NCBI GenBank assembly: GCA_035544635.1
Contig: DATKDQ010000088.1
Span: 1 to 7,423 of the forward strand
Length of the DNA stretch: 7,423 nt
Direction: 5' to 3'
DNA from: DATAFT01 sp035544635
GTDB taxonomy: Bacteria > Acidobacteriota > Thermoanaerobaculia > Multivoradales > Multivoraceae
Part shown: piece after piece, positions 1 to 5,681 of the stretch
How the letters are laid out: each line of letters starts with the position of its first letter
How positions within the stretch are numbered: the first letter of the stretch is position 1
Program-made: the position numbers and the translations under genes
The notes under the pieces: model-generated
The model's input: the letters and a program-made list of their open reading frames with translations, nothing else
Told to the model about the DNA's origin: nothing
The model's database searches: none

Positions 1-1
1 C

Positions 2-1054
2 ATCCAGTGGATGTCGAGCGAGCTCGCCGTCGGGCACCACCGCGTGGGCGGCGGCGCCGAGCGCATCGATCGCGACCCGGTGCCGGGGGGACTGCTCGGC
101 GCCGACTACGAGGTGGCGAACGGTCGCTATCGGTTCGCCAACGTTTTCGGCGGACTCAACTGGAACCCCGATCTGCGCGCACCGCTCACCGCCCCGGGCG
201 TGGACGTGGTGACGGGCGAGTATCTGCTCGCCGTCGACGGACGTGAGCTGGTGCCCCCCGAGAACGTCTACAGCCGGTTCGAGAAGACCGCGGGGCGTAA
301 CCTCGAGATCACGGTCGGCCCCGCGCCGGACGGCAGAGGCTCGCGCACGGTGACGGTGGTGCCGGTCGAGAGCGAGGCTGCGCTGCGCAGTCGCGACTGG
401 GTTGAGCGCAACCTGCGCCGTGTCCACGAGGCGACCGACGGGCGAGTGGCGTACGTGTACGTGCCGAATACCACCAACCTCGGCCACACCTACTTCAAGC
501 GCTACTTCTTCCCGCAGGCGGGCAGGGAAGCGATCATCGTCGACGAGCGGCACAACGGCGGTGGGCAGGTGGCCGACTACTACATCGACCACCTGCGCCG
601 GCCGTTCATCTCCTACTGGGCGACGCGCTACGGCGCCGACGTGGAGACGCCGGGGGCCGCGATCCACGGCCCCAAGGTGATGATCATCGACGAGACGGCG
701 GGCTCGGGCGGCGACCTCCTGCCCTGGATGTTCCGCAAGCTCGAGCTGGGAACGCTGGTGGGTCGGCGGACCTGGGGCGGCCTGGTCGGTGTCCTGGGCT
801 TCCCGGTGCTCATGGACGGCGGCTTCGTGACCGCGCCGAACCTGGCGATCTGGACCGAGGACGGCTTCATCGTCGAGAACGAGGGCGTGCCGCCCGACGT
901 GGAGGTCGAGCAGTGGCCCGCGGAGCTCGAGGCCGGCCGCGACCCACAGCTCGAGAAGGCGATCGAGATCGCGCTCGAGGAGCTGGAGAAGAACCCGCGC
1001 CGCAGGCCCCAGCGCCCGCCCTTCCCGGTGCGGGCATTGACGGGAAGCGAGTAG
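2..1054 (+). CDS. Tricorn-type S41 serine peptidase, C-terminal part (5' partial)
   Basis: The frame is open from the window's left edge and already inside the protein (IQW precedes the first Met at 11), so this is the C-terminal core of a tricorn-like peptidase; the beta-propeller regions would lie upstream. Numbering from that Met: GHH at 8-10 holds the expected catalytic His; about 33-118 is a PDZ-like region; DxRxNGGG at 178-185 is typical of S41/tricorn peptidases; S232 in the GSGGD motif is the expected nucleophile; the ENEGVPPD motif (E289 onward) matches the family's conserved Glu region. The tail has the usual GRDPQLEKAIEIALEEL helix followed by a Pro/Arg-rich end. Tricorn proteases degrade peptides downstream of larger ATP-dependent proteases. 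All core catalytic elements visible here are intact. Location (cytoplasm or exported) cannot be judged because the N-terminus is missing. Family assignment is firm. Confidence 0.93.
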   Translation: MQWMSSELAVGHHRVGGGAERIDRDPVPGGLLGADYEVANGRYRFANVFGGLNWNPDLRAPLTAPGVDVVTGEYLLAVDGRELVPPENVYSRFEKTAGRNLEITVGPAPDGRGSRTVTVVPVESEAALRSRDWVERNLRRVHEATDGRVAYVYVPNTTNLGHTYFKRYFFPQAGREAIIVDERHNGGGQVADYYIDHLRRPFISYWATRYGADVETPGAAIHGPKVMIIDETAGSGGDLLPWMFRKLELGTLVGRRTWGGLVGVLGFPVLMDGGFVTAPNLAIWTEDGFIVENEGVPPDVEVEQWPAELEAGRDPQLEKAIEIALEELEKNPRRRPQRPPFPVRALTGSE

Positions 1055-1161
1055 CGCGGGGGCCGAGGGCGGGGCGGTGGACGGCGCCGCATCTCGTGCG
1101 CGGAGCGGGACGTGCCGGGCAGCGAGCGAAGCGGTCTCGAAGCGCGGGGAGAGCGGCGATC

Positions 1162-1168
1162 GGAGAGG
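1162..1168 (+). promoter_or_regulatory. RBS deciding the VOC start
   Basis: GGAGAGG lies 9 nt before GTG 1178. This supports the GTG rather than the in-frame ATG at 1112, whose extra 22 residues are Arg/Glu-rich and precede the fold's first strand. Confidence 0.6.
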
Positions 1169-1177
1169 CGTGAAGAG

Positions 1178-1597
1178 GTGGCCGAGCTGCTGGTCAACAT
1201 CGACGTCGCCGACCTCGAGCGGGGAGTCGAGTTCTACGTCCGTGCGTTCGATCTGCGTATCGCGCGACGCTTCGGGTCGGCGGCGGTCGAGCTCCTGGGC
1301 GCCACGGCGCCGATCTATCTGCTGGGGAAGGCGCCCGGCAGCACGCCGTTCGCGGGGTCGGGGCAGAACCGCTCCTACCAGCGTCACTGGACCCCCGTGC
1401 ACCTCGACTTCGTCGTCGAAGACCTCGAACGCGGCATGGAGAAGGCGGAGCGCGCCGGCGCGCGGCGCGAGAGCGAGATCTCCGATCACGCTTGGGGGCG
1501 CATGGCGATGATGGCGGATCCCTGGGGTCACGGGTTCTGCCTGCTCCAGTTCACCGGCAGGGGGTACGCGGAGATCGCGGATCCTCCCGAGGAGTAG
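1178..1597 (+). CDS. VOC-superfamily (glyoxalase/bleomycin-resistance fold) protein
   Basis: A 139-residue protein with two beta-alpha-beta-beta-beta repeats typical of the vicinal oxygen chelate fold. The first repeat starts ELLVNIDVADLERGVEFY (3-20) and the second VHLDFVVEDLERGMEKA (from about 74), ending with DPWGHGFCLLQF. Of the usual metal positions only H75 in the second repeat is clear. The first-repeat His position appears to be Leu, and the C-terminal Glu position (DPxGxxxE) is Cys121. It may therefore be a non-catalytic binding member or use different ligands; no substrate can be named. The start is the GTG with a good SD; an upstream ATG at 1112 is less likely. The gene ends 3 nt before the PLP enzyme, and its terminal codons contain that gene's SD, so the two are probably coupled. 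The 123 nt after the tricorn gene shows no evident promoter, so co-transcription with it is possible. Confidence 0.85.
   Translation: MAELLVNIDVADLERGVEFYVRAFDLRIARRFGSAAVELLGATAPIYLLGKAPGSTPFAGSGQNRSYQRHWTPVHLDFVVEDLERGMEKAERAGARRESEISDHAWGRMAMMADPWGHGFCLLQFTGRGYAEIADPPEE
1589..1594 (+). promoter_or_regulatory. RBS of the PLP enzyme, inside the VOC 3' end
   Basis: GAGGAG encodes the last two Glu residues of the VOC protein and lies 6 nt before GTG 1601. It supports that start and suggests translational coupling. Confidence 0.6.
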
Positions 1598-1600
1598 GAC

Positions 1601-2827
1601 GTGGGGGACGACGAGAATCGAGTCCCGGGGCGACCGGGAGGCCGAGCCCGCGCCGCCACCGGTGACTGCGATGCGGCCCGCGCTCTCCGGCCCGAGACCC
1701 TTGCCGCCCAGGCGCTCGGCTGGTGGGAGCCCTCCACCCGGGGTCTGGTACCCGCAATCCACCCATCGACGACCTTCGAGCGCGCCGAGGACGGCTCGTA
1801 CCCCGGTGGTCGCGGCTACACCCGCGACGAGAACCCCACCTATGAGCAGGCGGAAGCCCTGCTCGCCGCACTCGAAGGTGGGGAGCAGGCGCTTCTCTTC
1901 GCGTCCGGGATGGCGGCGGCCGCAGCCGTGCTCGACAGCCTCGATCCCGGCGCGCACGTGGTCGCGGGCTCGCCCATGTACTGGGCGCTCCGGAGCTTCC
2001 TCGAGCGTCTGGCGCGGGAAGGAAGGATCCGCCTGGACCTGGTGCCCAGCGGCGATCTCGGAGCGCTGGCGCGAACGATGCGCCGCGGCGAGACCCGCCT
2101 GGTCTGGGTCGAGACGCCGGCCAATCCGACCTGCGACGTCACCGACCTGGAGGCGGCGGCGGCGATCGCGCAGAGCATGGGAGCGGTGATCGCCGTCGAC
2201 TCCACGGTGGCCACCCCGGTTCACACCCGCCCGATCGCACTCGGCTGCGATCTGGTTCTCCACTCCGCGACCAAGCAGCTCAACGGGCACAGCGACGTGC
2301 TCGCGGGCGCGCTGGTGTGCGCGCGGCGCGACGAGCTGTGGTCGCGCATTCGTCGCGAGCGAGCATCGCGCGGCGCCGTTCTCGGCCCGTTCGAGAGCTG
2401 GCTCCTGCTGCGGGGCATGCGCACCCTCTATCTGCGCGCTCCCGCGGCGAGCCGGGGCGCGCAGCGGGTCGCCGAGGCACTCGCCGCGCATCCGGCGGTG
2501 TCGCAGGTCTTCTATCCCGGCCTTCCGGAGCACCCCGGCCACGAGGTAGCCGCCCGCCAGATGCAGGGCGGCTTCGGGTGCCTGCTGTCCTTCCGGGTTC
2601 GTGCAGGTGAGGACGCGGCGCGGGCGGTCGCCTCGCGCACGCGGGTGATCAAGCAGGCCACCTCCCTGGGCGGAGTCGAGAGCCTGATCGAGCACCGCGC
2701 GTCGATCGAAGGCCCGGACTCGGGGCTTCCGGTCGACCTGCTGCGGGTTTCGATCGGGATCGAGGCCCCGGAGGACCTGGTCGCGGATCTCGAGCAGGCG
2801 CTCGCCTCGGGGACTCGCTCCTCTTGA
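1601..2827 (+). CDS. Cys/Met metabolism PLP-dependent enzyme (cystathionine gamma-synthase/lyase family)
   Basis: A 408-residue fold-type I PLP enzyme of the trans-sulfuration family, close to the usual length of about 380-400. Visible motifs: HPSTTF (54-59); GYTRDENPTYEQ (72-83), where the Tyr-x-Arg contacts the neighbouring subunit's PLP phosphate; ASGMAA (101-106), the phosphate-binding turn; VETPANPTCD (170-179); VDST (199-202), whose Asp should pair with the pyridine nitrogen; HSATKQLNGHSD (221-232) with K225 as the Schiff-base lysine; and TSLGGVESLIEHRAS (354-368) with R382 as a likely carboxylate binder. Members perform beta/gamma elimination or replacement on cysteine, homocysteine, cystathionine or O-acyl-homoserine; the exact reaction cannot be read from sequence. 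Where classical enzymes have YGGTYRLF this one has MYWALRSFL (126-134), placing it in a divergent subgroup. The first 30 or so residues are Arg/Gly/Ala-rich and extend past the family's usual start, but the GTG has the best SD. Confidence 0.92.
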   Translation: MGDDENRVPGRPGGRARAATGDCDAARALRPETLAAQALGWWEPSTRGLVPAIHPSTTFERAEDGSYPGGRGYTRDENPTYEQAEALLAALEGGEQALLFASGMAAAAAVLDSLDPGAHVVAGSPMYWALRSFLERLAREGRIRLDLVPSGDLGALARTMRRGETRLVWVETPANPTCDVTDLEAAAAIAQSMGAVIAVDSTVATPVHTRPIALGCDLVLHSATKQLNGHSDVLAGALVCARRDELWSRIRRERASRGAVLGPFESWLLLRGMRTLYLRAPAASRGAQRVAEALAAHPAVSQVFYPGLPEHPGHEVAARQMQGGFGCLLSFRVRAGEDAARAVASRTRVIKQATSLGGVESLIEHRASIEGPDSGLPVDLLRVSIGIEAPEDLVADLEQALASGTRSS

Positions 2828-2852
2828 CACCCCCCGCGGGCGGCGGTACGGT
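2824..2852 (+). promoter_or_regulatory. Sigma70-type promoter for the DUF1326 gene
   Basis: A perfect -35 TTGACA (2824-2829) is followed by an exactly 17-nt spacer and TACGGT (2847-2852), which keeps the key T1, A2 and T6 of a -10 box. The -35 overlaps the TGA stop of the PLP gene. Transcription would start near 2859, leaving a 5' leader of about 140 nt before ATG 2998. This suggests the exported DUF1326 protein is transcribed independently of the upstream genes. Prediction from consensus only. Confidence 0.55.
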
Positions 2853-2987
2853 CAGGACATCAAACCTGGCGTGAGCAAGGTGGCAGGCGATGGGCTCGGA
2901 CGTCTCGAGATCTGCAGTCCCGCGGCGCGACTCGACAGGGCGATCTGAGTCGTCGCTCCCAACACCACCCCCGCGAGCGCCTTTTCG

Positions 2988-2995
2988 AGGAGGAG
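2988..2995 (+). promoter_or_regulatory. RBS deciding the DUF1326 start
   Basis: AGGAGGAG is followed after two bases by ATG 2998, with the GGAGG core 4 nt from it. It favours this ATG over the in-frame ATG at 2890, which has no comparable site and would bury the signal peptide. Confidence 0.7.
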
Positions 2996-2997
2996 CC

Positions 2998-3729
2998 ATG
3001 AACCACCTCAAGCTGAGTGCCCTCATCCCCGGAGCAGCCGTTCTGAGCGTCCTGCTGCTCATGGCGTTGGTCTCTCCCTCGACCGAGGGTCAAGCCGCAG
3101 GGCCTGACTGGTCGTTCAACGCGACGGTCATCGAGGCCTGCACCTGCCAGATGTTTTGCCCGTGCTACTTCTCGACCACGCCGTCGCCGGCGCATGCAGA
3201 GCATGGCGAGCCCCACTTCTGCAGGTTCAACATGGGATATCGGGTCAACAAGGGCAGCTTCGGGCCGACTCGGCTCGACGGCCTGAAGTTCTGGATCGCG
3301 GGCGACCTCGGAGACGACTTCGGCGACGGCAAGACGGAATGGGCGGAGATCACCTTCGAGCCCTCCGTCACCAAGGAGCAGCGCGACGCCATTACCACCA
3401 TCATCCCCAAGGTGTTCCCGGTCGAGTGGGCTTCCTTCACCATCGGCAAGGACGCTCCGATCGAGTGGAGCGCCAGCGACAGCCGTGCCGTGGCGAAGCT
3501 CGACGGCGGCAAGGCGGGCGAAGTCGTGCTGGTGCACAACCCGAGTGCGATGACGGCCGAGCCGACGGTCATCAAGAACCTGCAGTACTTCGCGGCCCCG
3601 CGCAACGACGGCTTCGTGCTGATGCCGAACGAGATCCAGGCCTACAGAGTGGGCGCCAAGCCGTTCGAGTCGAAGGGGACCAACGGCTTCATGATCACCT
3701 ACGACATCACGTCGAAGGACGGTGCGTGA
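2998..3729 (+). CDS. Exported DUF1326-like protein with CxCxxxCPC cluster
   Basis: A 243-residue protein. Residues 1-34 look like a signal peptide: K5, a hydrophobic core about 8-25, then a small-residue stretch ending GQAAG, with possible cleavage near 33-34. The mature part begins WSFNATVIEACTCQMFCPC; C48, C50, C54 and C56 form the CxCx3CPC cluster characteristic of DUF1326, followed by a His-rich segment with H66, H69, H73 and C75. The rest is a beta-rich domain with GxFGPTRLDGLKFW (86-99), containing the short conserved blocks seen in the family. The function of DUF1326 is not established; clustered Cys/His suggest metal or heme-type binding or redox chemistry, which is inference. If the signal peptide is uncleaved it could be membrane-anchored. 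No DUF2182-like membrane partner is visible nearby. It has its own likely promoter and ends at a hairpin facing the convergent SDR gene. Confidence 0.85.
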   Translation: MNHLKLSALIPGAAVLSVLLLMALVSPSTEGQAAGPDWSFNATVIEACTCQMFCPCYFSTTPSPAHAEHGEPHFCRFNMGYRVNKGSFGPTRLDGLKFWIAGDLGDDFGDGKTEWAEITFEPSVTKEQRDAITTIIPKVFPVEWASFTIGKDAPIEWSASDSRAVAKLDGGKAGEVVLVHNPSAMTAEPTVIKNLQYFAAPRNDGFVLMPNEIQAYRVGAKPFESKGTNGFMITYDITSKDGA

Positions 3730-3736
3730 CGGCGTA

Positions 3737-3754
3737 GCGCCCGCAAGCGGGCGC
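3737..3754. terminator. Hairpin between convergent genes, possible bidirectional terminator
   Basis: GCGCCCGC-AA-GCGGGCGC is a perfect 8-bp inverted repeat (7 bp once a 4-nt loop is allowed). It lies between the stop of the DUF1326 gene (3729) and the stop of the SDR gene (3765). Neither strand has a U-rich tract after it, so it is not a canonical intrinsic terminator. In this GC-rich genome it may still stop polymerase or protect 3' ends. Confidence 0.45.
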
Positions 3755-3764
3755 CGGCTAGGGG

Positions 3765-4523
3765 TTACGACCCGCCGCCGTCCACGTTGATCTTCTGGCC
3801 GGTCACGTAGCTGGCGCCATCCGAAACGAGGAATCGGACCACGTTCGCGACGTCCTCCGGCTGGCACACCCGGCCGAACGGCATGGTGGCGTCGAGCTGG
3901 CGTAGGTCGGTGACACCGGTGCGGGCTCGCATCAGGCGGCGGCCCATCTCGGTCTCGACTAGCCCGGGCGCGACGACGTTGACGCGGACGCCGTCGTCGC
4001 GGACCTCCTTGGCCAGGGTGAAGGCGAGTGCTTCCATGGCGGCCTTGCCCATGTTGTAGGGGGCGCCACGGGCGCCGTAGCCGAGCGTGGCGACGCTCGA
4101 GATCATGATCACGTCGCCGCGCTCCTTCTTCTTCATGCCCGGGATCACCAGCTTGCAGAGGTGGTGGGGTCCGAGCGCATGGATGCGGACGACGCGCTCG
4201 AGCTCCGCCGGGTCGGTCTCCTCGACGGTCTGTCCGCGGCTCGCGATGCCGGCGTTGTTGACCAGGATGTCCACGTCGCCGAGGTCGCGCGCGACCGCGT
4301 CGATCATGTGCTCGTTCGCCTCCAGATCGTCGACCGAGCCGGCGTACGCCCGCGCGCGGCGGCCCATCTTCTCGATCTCGGCGACGGTCTCGAGCGCGGC
4401 ACCCTGGTCACGGCGATAGTTGACGGCGACGTCGGCACCGTCCTCGGCGAGCGCGAGACTGATGGCACGCCCGATGCCGCGACCTCCTCCCGTGACGAGC
4501 GCGATCCTTCCCGCTAGCGACAT
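3765..4523 (-). CDS. Short-chain dehydrogenase/reductase (SDR, FabG-like)
   Basis: A 252-residue classical SDR, the normal length for the family. It catalyses NAD(P)H-dependent carbonyl/alcohol interconversion in the cytoplasm; substrate unknown. Features: TGGGRGIG (11-18), the Rossmann glycine motif; NYRRD (35-39) after the second strand, whose Arg pair favours NADP(H); the expected Asp/Val segment near 63-65; NNAG (89-92); catalytic S143 and YNMGK with Y156 and K160; and APGLVETEM (185-193). It ends in the typical SYVTGQKINVDGG, as in FabG-type SDRs. The position normally held by the tetrad Asn (VNxxG) reads IHALG, with H115 instead. The start is ATG 4523, with GGAGGAG 5 nt upstream. A longer open frame runs to 4700 but crosses inverted repeats and is not protein-like. 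The gene is divergent from the hydrolase/Dabb pair, so the two units may share control. Confidence 0.93.
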   Translation of the reverse strand: MSLAGRIALVTGGGRGIGRAISLALAEDGADVAVNYRRDQGAALETVAEIEKMGRRARAYAGSVDDLEANEHMIDAVARDLGDVDILVNNAGIASRGQTVEETDPAELERVVRIHALGPHHLCKLVIPGMKKKERGDVIMISSVATLGYGARGAPYNMGKAAMEALAFTLAKEVRDDGVRVNVVAPGLVETEMGRRLMRARTGVTDLRQLDATMPFGRVCQPEDVANVVRFLVSDGASYVTGQKINVDGGGS

Positions 4524-4528
4524 GGGAG

Positions 4529-4535
4529 CTCCTCC
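4529..4535 (-). promoter_or_regulatory. RBS of the SDR gene
   Basis: On the minus strand GGAGGAG lies 5 nt before ATG 4523 and fixes the start. The arm of the 4544-4566 inverted repeat ends only 8 nt upstream of it. Confidence 0.75.
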
Positions 4536-4543
4536 GTGTGGGA

Positions 4544-4566
4544 GCCCGTCCATGTAGTGGACGGGC
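4544..4566. repeat. Perfect inverted repeat IR1, 9-bp arms
   Basis: GCCCGTCCA-TGTAG-TGGACGGGC. It lies 21 nt before the SDR start and just upstream of its RBS. It could be an operator dyad for a regulator or a hairpin in the SDR leader RNA. A partial copy, CCGTCC, recurs at 4575-4580. Nothing identifies a binding protein. Confidence 0.7.
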
Positions 4567-4593
4567 GACATGCACCGTCCTCGGCGCCCAAGT

Positions 4594-4607
4594 CCTACGA
4601 GCGTAGG
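4594..4607. repeat. Perfect palindrome IR2, 6-bp arms
   Basis: CCTACG-AG-CGTAGG, a compact 14-bp dyad in the middle of the divergent intergenic region. Its shape and length fit a regulator operator better than an RNA hairpin, because the spacer is only 2 nt. It shares 2 nt with IR3. Confidence 0.6.
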
Positions 4608-4627
4608 GCGTGGTAAGCACCACGCCC
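4606..4627. repeat. Perfect inverted repeat IR3, 9-bp arms
   Basis: GGGCGTGGT-AAGC-ACCACGCCC. The strong stem with a 4-nt loop could form RNA structure in a leader on either strand, or be an operator. It overlaps IR2 by two bases. There is no U tract after it on either strand, so an intrinsic terminator is unlikely. Confidence 0.7.
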
Positions 4628-4723
4628 GAAGCGAGCCGGCGACCGCGGGATGGTATCCGAAGCGGTAGACTTCTGCGCTCGACCCACGGCGGCGAAGCAC
4701 CAGGCGTTCTCATCTCGAACTGC

Positions 4724-4729
4724 AGGAGG
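4724..4729 (+). promoter_or_regulatory. RBS deciding the hydrolase start
   Basis: AGGAGG lies 7 nt before ATG 4737. It excludes the in-frame ATG at 4650, whose extra 29 residues are not protein-like. Confidence 0.75.
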
Positions 4730-4736
4730 CTCATCC

Positions 4737-5681
4737 ATGGCCCTCGATCCTCAAGTCCAGGCCCTTCTCGACATGCTGGCGGCCGCCGGCGGTCCGCCGA
4801 TCGAGGAGATGGAGGTTCCGGCGGTACGGCAGATGTACCTCGACATGCGGCCCCCGACGATCGGCGTGCCGGTGGCGCGCATCGAGGACCGCCGCATCCT
4901 GGCCGGTGACGACGTCACCGTCGGTGCGCGGGTGTACACGCCCGAGGGCGGTGACGGCCCGTTTCCCGGAGTCGTCTACTTTCACGGTGGCGGCTGGGTG
5001 ATCGGCGACCTCGAGACCCATGACCACCTGTGCCGAGCGATGGCGAAGGGCTCGGGCGCCGTGGTCGTCTCGGTCGACTACCGGCTCGCCCCCGAGGTGC
5101 GGTTCCCGGCGGCGGCCGAGGACTGCTACGCCGCCACGCGTTGGGTCGCAGCCCACGGCGCGGAGCTGAGGATCGATCCAGCGCGGCTCGCCGTGGCGGG
5201 CGACAGTGCGGGGGGCAACCTGGCGGCGGTGGTGGCTCAGATGGCGCGCGACCGCGGCGAGCCGCGGCTCGTCTTTCAGCTCCTGCTCTGTCCGGTCACC
5301 GACTACGGCTTCGACACCGCGTCCTATCGCGAGAACGCGGACGGATACCTGCTGACCAAGAACGCGATGGCCTGGTTCTGGCATCACTATCTGGCCGATC
5401 CGGCGGTCGAGGGGCGCGATCCGCGCGCGTCGCCGATGCGGGCCGAAAGCCTCGCCGGGCTGCCGCCGGCGCACGTCGTGACCGCGGAGTACGACCCTCT
5501 GCGCGACGATGGCGAGGCCTACGCGGCGCGCCTGCGCGAGGCCGGCGTGCCGGTCACGCACCAGCGCTACGATGGCCAGATCCACAACTTCTTCGCGATG
5601 GGTCACGTGCTCGAGCGGGGCGCCGCCGCGTGCGATGAGCTGTGCGCGGTGCTGCGGCGGGCGCTCGGAGGTACGAAGTGA
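4737..5681 (+). CDS. Alpha/beta hydrolase, HSL family (esterase/lipase)
   Basis: A 314-residue member of the hormone-sensitive-lipase (family IV) esterases, the normal length. A helical cap region occupies about 1-50 (PQVQALLDMLAAAGGP). HGGGW (83-87) forms the oxyanion hole; DYRLAPE (114-120) is a family signature; GDSAGG (155-160) carries nucleophile S157; D253 in EYDPLRDDGEAY and H283 in GQIHNFF complete the catalytic triad. These enzymes hydrolyse short- to medium-chain esters; the substrate is unknown. There is no signal peptide, so it is probably cytoplasmic. Its stop overlaps the start of the Dabb gene by 4 nt (GTGA), so the two are translationally coupled. The gene is divergent from the SDR across a region with three inverted repeats, suggesting common regulation and a shared catabolic task (inference). 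All active-site residues are intact. Confidence 0.95.
   Translation: MALDPQVQALLDMLAAAGGPPIEEMEVPAVRQMYLDMRPPTIGVPVARIEDRRILAGDDVTVGARVYTPEGGDGPFPGVVYFHGGGWVIGDLETHDHLCRAMAKGSGAVVVSVDYRLAPEVRFPAAAEDCYAATRWVAAHGAELRIDPARLAVAGDSAGGNLAAVVAQMARDRGEPRLVFQLLLCPVTDYGFDTASYRENADGYLLTKNAMAWFWHHYLADPAVEGRDPRASPMRAESLAGLPPAHVVTAEYDPLRDDGEAYAARLREAGVPVTHQRYDGQIHNFFAMGHVLERGAAACDELCAVLRRALGGTK
5667..5671 (+). promoter_or_regulatory. RBS of the Dabb gene, inside the hydrolase 3' end
   Basis: GGAGG lies 6 nt before GTG 5678. It decides the start at the overlapping GTGA over the open-frame ATG at 5642. Confidence 0.7.

Noticed and set aside
1055..1177. Possible terminator or promoter between the tricorn and VOC genes
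   Set aside because: I found no convincing hairpin with a T-run and no -35/-10 pair there.
2928..2952. Inverted repeat CGACTC / GAGTCG with a 13-nt loop in the DUF1326 leader
   Set aside because: Only 6-bp arms and a long loop; expected often by chance in GC-rich sequence.
2890..2997. Upstream in-frame ATG extending the DUF1326 protein by 36 residues
   Set aside because: It would put a charged, non-hydrophobic stretch before the signal peptide and has no good RBS; ATG 2998 has AGGAGGAG.
2860..3867. 335-residue minus-strand frame opposite the DUF1326 gene
   Set aside because: Low-complexity Arg-rich product. The plus strand encodes a signal peptide and the DUF1326 cysteine motif behind a strong RBS, so this is a shadow.
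4524..4700. Open minus-strand extension upstream of the SDR start
   Set aside because: The SDR family starts at the chosen Met with its own RBS. The extension crosses the inverted repeats and does not resemble any SDR N-terminus.
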